A DNA stretch of 64,000 bases from assembly GCA_039707655.1 (NCBI GenBank), contig CM077673.1, forward strand, positions 940,001 through 1,004,000, in the 5' to 3' direction. Numbering within the stretch: the stretch's first letter is position 1; each line of letters opens with the position of its first letter. The position numbers and the translations under genes are program-made. This document shows, one piece after another, positions 52,101 through 63,200 of the stretch. The notes beneath the pieces were generated by a model, which saw only the letters and a program-made list of their open reading frames with translations, was not told the DNA's origin and did not search any database. The DNA comes from Elymus sibiricus. Lineage: Eukaryota; Streptophyta; Magnoliopsida; Poales; Poaceae.

Positions 52101-53583
52101 CCCCGCTTGCACCAGGATGCTCGGAGTACCCTCAATTTTGGCCTTAAGCAGGACGTTTTGGGCCTGAAAGTCAAAGAACATCATTCGCCGCTGTTTTCCG
52201 GACAAGTTTCTCACCCCATTGTCACTTCCTTTTGAAGGAAAATTGAAAGATTACATTGATTATAGACATGAGTCCCCCTGGTAGGGACAAACGTAGCTTT
52301 CTGCAGATGCTCTATGATCCGGGCAATCCCATTTGGACGTAAATTCAAGAAAATCTAGCGGCTATATGCCTTATTCTCCTTGTTTTCGCCGTGGGACATG
52401 CTGTAACTTATGTGTGTGACAGCCAAGAACGAAAGGGCATTCCTGGCATCGGTTACTATATATGTGGAAACAATATCTCCACTATCGAGGACACAAAATT
52501 TCGGGGCGTTGAGGCAAAAAGCGTCACGGGAAAATGAAGTTCTTTCAAGGACTGCCATAAAATGGACCGGTGTTCACTAAAACGGTCATAACTTTGTCAT
52601 TCGGTGTCCATTTCGGACCCACAATTACTCAAAATGCTCGCGACGAGCGTGCGAATCTATAAAATACTCCCCGCTTGCGCCAGGATGCCTGGAGTACCCT
52701 CAAATTCAATCTTAAGCAGGACTTTTTGGACCTAAAAGTCAAAGAACATCATTCGCCGCTGTTTTTCAGACAAGTTTCGACACCAAGTGGCACTTCCTTT
52801 TGAAGGAAATTCGAGAGATTATGTTGATTATATATATTAGTCCCCCTGGTAGGGACAAACGTAGCTTTCTGCAGATGCTCTATGATCCGGGCAATCCCAT
52901 TTGGCCATAAATTCCAGAAAATCCAGCGGCTATATGCCTTATTCTCCTTGTTTTCGCCGTGTGACATGCTGTAACTTATGTGTGTGACAGCCAAGAACAA
53001 AAGGGCATTCCTGGCATCGGTCAATATATATGTGGAAACAATATCTCCACTATCGAGGACACAAAATTTTGGGGCCGTGAGGCAAAAAGCGTCACGGGAA
53101 AATAAAGTTCTTTCAAGGACTGCCATAAAATGGACCGGTGTTCACTAAAACGGTCATAACTTTGTCATTCGGTGTCCGTTTCGAACCCACAAGTACTCAA
53201 AATGCTCGCGGCGAGCGTGCGAATCCAGAAAATACACCCCGCTTTCGCCAGGATGCTTGGAGTACCCTCAAATTCAATCTTAAGCAGGACTTTTTGGGCC
53301 TAAAAGTCAAAGAACATCATTCGCCGCTGTTTTTCAGACAAGTTTCGACACCAAGTGGCACTTCCTTTTGAAGGAAATTCGAGAGATTACGTTGATTATA
53401 AACAGTAGTCCCCCTGGTAGGGACAAACGTAGCTTTCTGCAGATGCTCTATGATCCGGGCAATCCCATTTGGCCGGAAATTCAAAAAAATCCAGCGGCTA
53501 TATGCCTTATTCTCCTTGTTTTCGCCGTGTGACATGCTGTAACTTATGTGTGTGACAGCCAAGAACGAAAGGGCATTCCTGGC
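49162..53583 (+). repeat. Eight-monomer segment, upstream copy
   Basis: Matches 54281-56586 at an offset of 5119 bp, and matches the sequence from 57259 on at an offset of 5485 bp. The jump of 366 bp equals the 672 bp of CACTA fragment minus 306 bp of lost satellite. This copy has no CACTA, so it shows the state before that insertion. Shared oddities include caacatatatgtgg and cgacaccaagtggcac. The copies differ by scattered substitutions, so the duplication is older than the 2839-bp one. Confidence 0.88.
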
Positions 53584-53920
53584 ATCGGTCAATTCATATG
53601 TGGAAACAATATCTCCACTATTGAGGACACAAAATTTCGGGGCGGTGAGGCAAAAAGCGTCACGGGAAAATGAAGTTCTTTCAAGGACTGCCATAAAATA
53701 GACCGGTGTTCACTAAAACGGTCATAACTTTGTCATTCGGTGTCCGTTTCGGACCCACAAGTACTCAAAATGCTCGCGGCGAGCGTGCGAATCCAGAAAA
53801 TACTCCCTGCTTGCGCCAGGATGCCCAAGTACCCTCAAATTCGGAATTAAGTAGGACTTTTTGGGCCTAAAAGTCAAAGAACATCATTCGCCGCTGTTTT
53901 TCGGACAAGTTTCTCAACCC

Positions 53921-53945
53921 ATTCGGAATTAAGTAGGACTTTTTG
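53921..53945 (+). repeat. 25-bp templated replacement in one monomer
   Basis: The 25 bases at 53921-53945 (attcggaattaagtaggact then tttttg... ending at the g of gaagg) repeat exactly the sequence at 53839-53863 in the same monomer, 82 bp upstream. They replace the normal attggcacttccttttg, the left arm of the TTCCTT-ttg-AAGGAA hairpin. The anchor-to-anchor distance grows to about 575 bp, as expected from 25 bases replacing 17. Template switching fits best. Confidence 0.88.
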
Positions 53946-56586
53946 AAGGAAATTCTAGAGATTACGTTGATTATATACATTAGCCCCCCTGGTAGGGACA
54001 AACGTAGCTTTTTGCAGATGCTCTATGATCCGGGCAATCCCACTTGGCCGTAAATTCAAGAAAATCCAGCGGCTATATGCCTTATTCTCTTTGTTTTCGC
54101 CGTGTGACATGCTGTAACTTATGTGTGTGACAGCCAAGAATGAAAGGGCATTCCTGGCATCGGTCAATATATATGTGGAAACAATATCTCCACTATCGAG
54201 GACACAAAATTTTGGGGCGGTGAGGCCAAAAGCGTCACGGGAAAATGAAGTTCTTTCATGGACTGCCATATAATGGACCGGTGTTCACTAAAACGGTCAT
54301 AACTTTGTCATTCGGTGTCCGTTTCGGACCGACAAGTACTCAAAATGCTCGCGGCGAGCTTGAGAATCTAGAAAATACTCTCCGCTTGCGCCAGGATGCT
54401 CGGAGTACCCCAAAATTCGGCCTTAAGCAGGACTTTTTGGGCCTGAAAGTCAAAGAACATCGTTCGCCGCTGTTTTTCGGGCAAGTTTCCAAACCCATTG
54501 GCACTTCCTTTTGAAGGAAATTCGAGAGATTACGTTGATTATAGACATTAGTCCCCCTTGTAGGGACAAACGTAGCTTTCTATAGATGCTCTATGATCCG
54601 GGCAATCCCATTTGGCCGTAAATTCAAGAAAATCCAGTGGCTATATGCCTTATTCTCCTTGTTTTTGACGTGTGACATGCTTTAACTTATGTGTGTGACA
54701 GCCAAGAACGAAAGGGCATTCCTGGCATCGGTCAATATATATGTGGAACCAATATCTACACTATCAAGGACACAAAATTACAGGGCGGTGAGGCAAAAAG
54801 CGTCAAGGGAAAATGAAGTTCTTTCAAGGACTGCCATAAAATGGACCGGTGTTCACTAAAACGGTCATAACTTTGTCATTCGGTCTCCGTTTCGGACCCA
54901 CAAGTACTCAAAATGCTCGCAGCGAGCGTGTGCATCCAGAAAATAATGCCTTCTTGCACCAGGATACCCGGAGTACCCTCAAATTCGGCCTTAAGCAGGA
55001 CTTTTTGGGACTGAAAGTCAAAGAACATCATTCGCCGCTGTTTTTCGGACAAGTTTATCGAGCCATTGGCACTTCCTTTTGAAGGAAATTTGAGATATTA
55101 CATTGATTATAGACATTAGTCCCCCTGGTAGGGACAAACGTAGCTTTCTATAGATGCTCTATGATCCGGGCAATCCCATTTGGTCGTAAATTGAAGAAAA
55201 TCCAGCGGCTATATGCCTTATTCTCCTTGTTTTCGCCGTGTGACATGATGTAACTTATGTCTGTGACAGCCAAGAACGAAAGGGCATTCCTGGCATCGGT
55301 CAATATATATATGGAAACAATATATCCACTATTGAGGACACAAAATTTTGGGGCGGTGAGGCAAAAAGCGTCACGGTAAAATGAAGTTCTTTCAAGGACT
55401 GCCCTAAAATGGACCAGTGTTCACTAAAACGCTCATAACTTTGTCATTCGGTGTCCGTTTCGGACCCACAAGTACTCAAAATGCTCGCGGCGAGTGTGTG
55501 AATCTAGAAAATACTCCCTGCTTACGCCAGGATGCTCGGAGTACCCTCAATTTTGGCCTTAAGCAGGACGTTTTGGGCCTGAAAGTCAAAGAACATCATT
55601 CGCCGCTGTTTTCCGGACAAGTTTCTCACCCCATTGGCACTTCCTTTTGAAGGAAAATCGAAAGATTACATTGATTATAGACATGAGTCCCCCTGGTAGG
55701 GACAAACGTAGCTTTCTGGAGATGCTCTATGATCCGGGCAATCCCATTTGGCCGTAAATTGAAGAAAATCCAGCGGCTATATGCCTTATTCTCCTTGTTT
55801 TCGCCGTGTGACATGCTGTAACTTATGTGTGTGACAGCCAAGAACGAAAGGGCATTCCTAGCATCGGTCAATATATATGTGGAAACAATATCTCCACTAT
55901 CAAGGACACAAAATTTCGGGGCGGTGAGGCAAAATACGTCATGGGAAAATGAAGTTCTTTCAAGGACTGCCATAAAATGGACCGGTGTTCACTAAAATGG
56001 TCATAACTTTGTCATTCGGTGTCCGTTTCGGACCCACAATTACTCAAAATGCTCGCGGCGAGCGTGCGAATCTATAAAATACTCCCCGCTTGCGCCAGGA
56101 TGCCTGGTGTACCCTCAAATTCGATCTTAAGCAGGACTTTTTGGGCCTGAAAGTCAAAGAACATCATTCGCCGCTGTTTTTCGGACAAGTTTCGACACCA
56201 AGTGGCACCTCCTTTTGAAGGAAATTCGAGAGATTACGTTGATTATAGACATTAGTCCCCCTGGTAGGGGCAAACATAGCTTTCTGCAGATGATTTATGA
56301 TCCGGGCAATCCTATTTGGCCGTAAATTCAAGAAAATCCAGCGGCTATATGCCTTATTCTCCTTGTTTTCGCCGTGTGACATGCTGTAACATATGTGTGT
56401 GACAGCAAGGAACGAAAGTGCATTCCTGGCATCGGTCAACATATATGTGGAAACAATATCTCCACTATCGAGGAAACAAAATTTCGGGGCGGTCAGGCAA
56501 AAAGCGTCACGGGAAAATGAAGTTCTTTCAAGGACTGCCATAAAATGGACCTGTGTTCACTAAAACGGTCATAACTTTGTCATTCG

Positions 56587-57258
56587 CACTACTAGGAAAA
56601 GGGCTATAGATGATATGGCCACTAATGGCGCACCAGACACTTGGTGCGCCACTACTATATAGTAATGGCGCACCATGAGTTGGTGCGCCATTAGTGTGGT
56701 AGACACTAATGGCGCACCGGACCCACGGTGCGCCATTAGTAACAATTTTTTTATTTTTTTAGTTTTCCAAAAATACTAATGGCGCACCATGGTAGAGTGC
56801 GCCATTACTAGTTTAACTAGTAATGGCGCACCTCCAACACAGTGCACCATTACTATATATATACTATATATATATATATAATTTTTTTTTGCAAAACTAC
56901 TAATGGCGCACCTCAAGCTGGTGCGCCATTAGTAATCAGGGTTACTAATGGCGCATTTGTGGGTGGTGCGCCATTAGTAACCCTGGTTCACCAAATGCAC
57001 ACCCCCCCCCCCCCCCCGTGGACCGCCTTTTCTGTTTTAAAAAAATAAAAGAAAATGATAGAAATGTCAAAAAAATAAAAAAAAAATAAGATTCCCATAT
57101 GATTTGTGGTCTAGTTGTACGCAAAATTTACAAACATGAATTTCGACTTTTTTTGCAAAATCTCTTGAGAATTTGTAAAATGGGCATAACTTTTGCATAC
57201 GAACTCCGATGAAAAAGTTTTTTATATGAAAAAGCATCTACGCGAAAAGTTACATCCG
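56587..57258 (+). mobile_element. Truncated CACTA transposon, one end only
   Basis: Starts with the terminal sequence cactactaggaaaagggct, the standard end of Triticeae CACTA (class II) elements, followed by a subterminal region of inverted repeats, a run of 16 C at 57002-57017, AT-rich spacer, and a stretch like aaaatgggcataactttt found in CACTA interiors. There is no matching ctagtagtg end, no transposase and no second 3-bp target copy. It runs into satellite at aattcaagaaa. Complete elements are several kb, so nearly all of it is gone. Compared with the uninterrupted copy, the satellite bases 51468-51773 are absent, so the deletion removed both the rest of the transposon and 306 bp of satellite. 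Confidence 0.9.
56616..56985 (+). repeat. Subterminal inverted repeats of the CACTA element
   Basis: Seven successive inverted repeats of the form taatggcgcacc...ggtgcgccatta, beginning near 56620, 56664, 56707, 56776, 56820, 56898 and 56943. Each can form a hairpin with a 7-12 base loop. CACTA transposases bind subterminal repeats; which of these are bound is unknown. Some arms have decayed (agtgcaccatta near 56840, gcgcatttg near 56950). Confidence 0.88.
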
Positions 57259-60200
57259 AATTCAAGAAAATCCAGCGGCTATATGCCTTATTCTCCTTGT
57301 TTTCGCCGTGTGACATGCTGTAACTTATGTGTGTGACAGCCAAGAACGAAAGGGCATTCCTGGAATCGGTCAATATATATATGGAAACAATATCTCCACT
57401 ATTGAGGACACAAAATTTTAGGGCGGTGAGGCAAAAAGCGTCACGGGAAAATGAAGTTCTTTCAAGGACTGCCCTAAACTGGACCAGTGTTCACTAAAAC
57501 GGTCATAACTTTGTCATTCGGTGTCCGTTTCGGACCCACAAGTACTCAAAATGCTCGCGGCGAGTGTGCGAATCTAGAAAATACTCCCCGCTTGCACCAG
57601 GATGCTCGGAGTACCCTCAATTTTGGCCTTAAGCAGGACGTTTTGGGCCTGAAAGTCAAAGAACATCATTCGCCGCTGTTTTCCGGACAAGTTTCTCACC
57701 CCATTGTCACTTCCTTTTGAAGGAAAATTGAAAGATTACATTGATTATAGACATGAGTCCCCCTGGTAGGGACAAACGTAGCTTTCTGCAGATGCTCTAT
57801 GATCCGGGCAATCCCATTTGGACGTAAATTCAAGAAAATCTAGCGGCTATATGCCTTATTCTCCTTGTTTTCGTCGTGGGACATGCTGTAACTTATGTGT
57901 GTGACAGCCAAGAACGAAAGGGCATTCCTGGCATCGGTTACTATATATGTGGAAACAATATCTCCACTATCGAGGACACAAAATTTCGGGGCGTTGAGGC
58001 AAAAAGCGTCACGGGAAAATGAAGTTCTTTCAAGGACTGCCATAAAATGGACCGGTGTTCACTAAAACGGTCATAACTTTGTCATTCGGTGTCCGTTTCG
58101 GACCCACAATTACTCAAAATGCTCGCGACGAGCGTGCGAATCTATAAAATACTCCCCGCTTGCGCCAGGATGCCTGGAGTACCCTTAAATTCAATCTTAA
58201 GCAGGACTTTTTGGACCTAAAAGTCAAAGAACATCATTCGCCGCTATTTTTCAGACAAGTTTCGACACCAAGTGGCACTTCCTTTTGAAGGAAATTCGAG
58301 AGATTATGTTGATTATAGATATTAGTCCCCCTGGTAGGGACAAACGTAGCTTTCTGCAGATGCTCTATGATCCGGGCAATCCCATTTGGCCATAAATTCC
58401 AGAAAATCCAGCGGCTATATGCCTTATTCTCCTTGTTTTCGCCGTGTGACATGCTGTAACTTATGTGTGTGACAGCCAAGAACAAAAGGGCATTCCTGGC
58501 ATCGGTCAATATATATGTGGAAACAATATCTCCACTATCGAGGACACAAAATTTTGGGGCCGTGAGGCAAAAAGCGTCACGGGAAAATAAAGTTCTTTCA
58601 AGGACTGCCATAAAATGGACCGGTGTTCACTAAAACGGTCATAACTTTGTCATTCGGTGTCTGTTTCGAACCCACAAGTACTCAAAATGCTCGCGGCGCG
58701 CGTGCGAATCCAGAAAATACACCCCGCTTTCGCCAGGATGCTTGGAGTACCCTCAAATTCAATCTTAAGCAGGACTTTTTGGGCCTAAAAGTCAAAGAAC
58801 ATCATTCGCCGCTGTTTTTCAGACAAGTTTCGACACCAAGTGGCACTTCCTTTTGAAGGAAATTCGAGAGATTACGTTGATTATAAACAGTAGTCCCCCT
58901 GGTAGGGACAAACGTAGCTTTCTGCAGATGCTCTATGATCCGGGCAATCCCATTTGGCCGGAAATTCAAAAAAATCCAGCGGCTATATGCCTTATTCTCC
59001 TTGTTTTCGCCGTGTGACATGCTGTAACTTATGTGTGTGACAGCCAAGAACGAAAGGGCATTCCTGGAATCGGTCAATATATATATGGAAACAATATCTC
59101 CACTATTGAGGACACAAAATTTTAGGGCGGTGAGGCAAAAAGCGTCACGGGAAAATGAAGTTCTTTCAAGGACTGCCCTAAACTGGACCAGTGTTCACTA
59201 AAACGGTCATAACTTTGTCATTCGGTGTCTGTTTCGTACCCACAAGTACTCAAAATGCTCGCGGCGAGTGTGCGAATCTAGAAAATACTCCCCGCTTGCA
59301 CCAGGATGCTCGGAGTACCCTCAATTTTGGCCTTAAGCAGGACGTTTTGGGCCTGAAAGTCAAAGAACATCATTCGCCGCTGTTTTCCGGACAAGTTTCT
59401 CACCCCATTGTCACTTCCTTTTGAAGGAAAATTGAAAGATTACATTGATTATAGACATGAGTCCCCCTGGTAGGGACAAACGTAGCTTTCTGCAGATGCT
59501 CTATGATCCGGGCAATCCCATTTGGACGTAAATTCAAGAAAATCTAGCGGCTATATGCCTTATTCTCCTTGTTTTCGCCGTGGGACATGCTGTAACTTAT
59601 GTGTGTGACAGCCAAGAACGAAAGGGCATTCCTGGCATCGGTTACTATATATGTGGAAACAATATCTCCACTATCGAGGACTCAAAATTTCGGGGCGTTG
59701 AGGCAAAAAGCGTCACGGGAAAATGAAGTTCTTTCAAGGACTGCCATAAAATGGACCGGTGTTCACTAAAACGGTCATAACTTTGTCATTCGGTGTCCGT
59801 TTCGGACCCACAATTACTCAAAATGCTCGCGACGAGCGTGCGAATCTATAAAATACTCCCCGCTTGCGCCAGGATGCCTGGAGTACCCTCAAATTCAATC
59901 TTAAGCAGGACTTTTTGGACCTAAAAGTCAAAGAACATCATTCGCCGCTGTTTTTCAGACAAGTTTCGACACCAAGTGGCACTTCCTTTTGAAGGAAATT
60001 CGAGAGATTATGTTGATTATAGATATTAGTCCCCCTGGTAGGGACAAACGTAGCTTTCTGCAGATGCTCTATGATCCGGGCAATCCCATTTGGCCATAAA
60101 TTCCAGAAAATCCAGCGGCTATATGCCTTATTCTCCTTGTTTTCGCCGTGTGACATGCTGTAACTTATGTGTGTGACAGCCAAGAACAAAAGGGCATTCC

Positions 60201-63200
60201 TGGCATCGGTCAATATATATGTGGAAACAATATCTCCACTATCGAGGACACAAAATTTTGGGGCCGTGAGGCAAAAAGCGTCACGGGAAAATAAAGTTCT
60301 TTCAAGGACTGCCATAAAATGGACCGGTGTTCACTAAAACGGTCATAACTTTGTCATTCGGTGTCCGTTTCGAACCCACAAGTACTCAAAATGCTCGCGG
60401 CGCGCGTGCGAATCCAGAAAATACACCCCGCTTTCGCCAGGATGCTTGGAGTACCCTCAAATTCAATCTTAAGCAGGACTTTTTGGGCCTAAAAGTCAAA
60501 GAACATCATTCGCCGCTGTTTTTCAGACAAGTTTCGACACCAAGTGGCACTTCCTTTTGAAGGAAATTCGAGAGATTACGTTGATTATAAACAGTAGTCC
60601 CCCTGGTAGGGACAAACGTAGCTTTCTGCAGATGCTCTATGATCCGGGCAATCCCATTTGGCCGGAAATTCAAAAAAATCCAGCGGCTATATGCCTTATT
60701 CTCCTTGTTTTCGCCGTGTGACATGCTGTAACTTATGTGTGTGACAGCCAAGAACGAAAGGGCATTCCTGGAATCGGTCAATATATATATGGAAACAATA
60801 TCTCCACTATTGAGGACACAAAATTTTAGGGCGGTGAGGCAAAAAGCGTCACGGGAAAATGAAGTTCTTTCAAGGACTGCCCTAAACTGGACCAGTGTTC
60901 ACTAAAACGGTCATAACTTTGTCATTCGGTGTCCGTTTCGGACCCACAAGTACTCAAAATGCTCGCGGCGAGTGTGCGAATCTAGAAAATACTCCCCGCT
61001 TGCACCAGGATGCTCGGAGTACCCTCAATTTTGGCCTTAAGCAGGACGTTTTGGGCCTGAAAGTCAAAGAACATCATTCGCCGCTGTTTTCCGGACAAGT
61101 TTCTCACCCCATTGTCACTTCCTTTTGAAGGAAAATTGAAAGATTACATTGATTATAGACATGAGTCCCCCTGGTAGGGACAAACTTAGCTTTCTGCAGA
61201 TGCTCTATGATCCGGGCAATCCCATTTGGACGTAAATTCAAGAAAATCTAGCGGCTATATGCCTTATTCTCCTTGTTTTCGCCGTGGGACATGCTGTAAC
61301 TTATGTGTGTGACAGCCAAGAACGAAAGGGCATTCCTGGCATCGGTTACTATATATGTGGAAACAATATCTCCACTATCGAGGACTCAAAATTTCGGGGC
61401 GTTGAGGCAAAAAGCGTCACGGGAAAATGAAGTTCTTTCAAGGACTGCCATAAAATGGACCGGTGTTCACTAAAACGGTCATAACTTTGTCATTCGGTGT
61501 CCGTTTCGGACCCACAATTACTCAAAATGCTCGCGACGAGCGTGCGAATCTATAAAATACTCCCCGCTTGCGCCAGGATGCCTGGAGTACCCTCAAATTC
61601 AATCTTAAGCAGGACTTTTTGGACCTAAAAGTCAAAGAACATCATTCGCCGCTGTTTTTCAGACAAGTTTCGACACCAAGTGGCACTTCCTTTTGAAGGA
61701 AATTCGAGAGATTATGTTGATTATAGATATTAGTCCCCCTGGTAGGGACAAACGTAGCTTTCTGCAGATGCTCTATGATCCGGGCAATCCCATTTGGCCA
61801 TAAATTCCAGAAAATCCAGCGGCTATATGCCTTATTCTCCTTGTTTTCGCCGTGTGACATGCTGTAACTTATGTGTGTGACAGCCAAGAACAAAAGGGCA
61901 TTCCTGGCATCGGTCAATATATATGTGGAAACAATATCTCCACTATCGAGGACACAAAATTTTGGGGCCGTGAGGCAAAAAGCGTCACGGGAAAATAAAG
62001 TTCTTTCAAGGACTGCCATAAAATGGACCGGTGTTCACTAAAACGGTCATAACTTTGTCATTCGGTGTCCGTTTCGAACCCACAAGTACTCAAAATGCTC
62101 GCGGCGCGCGTGCGAATCCAGAAAATACACCCCGCTTTCGCCAGGATGCTTGGAGTACCCTCAAATTCAATCTTAAGCAGGACTTTTTGGGCCTAAAAGT
62201 CAAAGAACATCATTCGCCGCTGTTTTTCAGACAAGTTTCGACACCAAGTGGCACTTCCTTTTGAAGGAAATTCGAGAGATTACGTTGATTATAAACAGTA
62301 GTCCCCCTAATAGGGACAAACGTAGCTTTCTGCAGATGCTCTATGATCCGGGCAATCCCATTTGGCCGGAAATTCAAAAAAATCCAGCGGCTATATGCCT
62401 TATTCTCCTTGTTTTCGCCGTGTGACATGCTGTAACTTATGTGTGTGACAGCCAAGAACGAAAGGGCATTCCTGGAATCGGTCAATATATATATGGAAAC
62501 AATATCTCCACTATTGAGGACACAAAATTTTAGGGCGGTGAGGCAAAAAGCGTCACGGGAAAATGAAGTTCTTTCAAGGACTGCCCTAAACTGGACCAGT
62601 GTTCACTAAAACGGTCATAACTTTGTCATTCGGTGTCCGTTTCGGACCCACAACTACTCAAAATGCTCGCGGCGAGTGTGCGAATCTAGAAAATACTCCC
62701 CGCTTGCACCAGGATGCTCGGAGTACCCTCAATTTTGGCCTTAAGCAGGACGTTTTGGGCCTGAAAGTCAAAGAACATCATTCGCCGCTGTTTTCCGGAC
62801 AAGTTTCTCACCCCATTGTCACTTCCTTTTGAAGGAAAATTGAAAGATTACATTGATTATAGACATGAGTCCCCCTGGTAGGGACAAACGTAGCTTTCTG
62901 CAGATGCTCTATGATCCGGGCAATCCCATTTGGACGTAAATTCAAGAAAATCTAGCGGCTATATGCCTTATTCTCCTTGTTTTCGCCGTGGGACATGCTG
63001 TAACTTATGTGTGTGACAGCCAAGAACGAAAGGGCATTCCTGGCAGCGGTTACTATATATGTGGAAACAATATCTCCACTATCGAGGACTCAAAATTTCG
63101 GGGCGTTGAGGCAAAAAGCGTCACGGGAAAATGAAGTTCTTTCAAGGACTGCCATAAAATGGACCGGTGTTCACTAAAACGGTCATAACTTTGTCATTCG

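Larger units (their letters stand above)
43318..56586 (+). repeat. Satellite block 3, about 568-bp monomer
   Basis: About 24 anchors from about 43483 to 56552, in register with block 2 across the retrotransposon. Variant sharing shows several long-range duplications: four monomers (2271 bp) linking 44619 with 46890 and 44918 with 47189; six monomers (3407 bp) linking 45187 with 48594 and 45755 with 49162; seven monomers (about 3974 bp) linking 43693 with 47667; and nine monomers (5119 bp) linking 49162-51467 with 54281-56586. The block ends inside a monomer at tttgtcattcg, where the CACTA fragment starts. Confidence 0.97.
54281..59067 (+). repeat. Eight-monomer segment, downstream copy with CACTA
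   Basis: Downstream copy of 49162-53583, interrupted at 56587-57258 by the CACTA fragment and missing the 306 bp that correspond to 51468-51773. It follows the upstream copy up to the interval 58971-59067, where it switches into the three-monomer repeat of block 4. Confidence 0.85.

Noticed and set aside
56842..57048. 68-residue open frame in the CACTA fragment
   Set aside because: It runs through the inverted repeats and the poly-C tract; not similar to a transposase.
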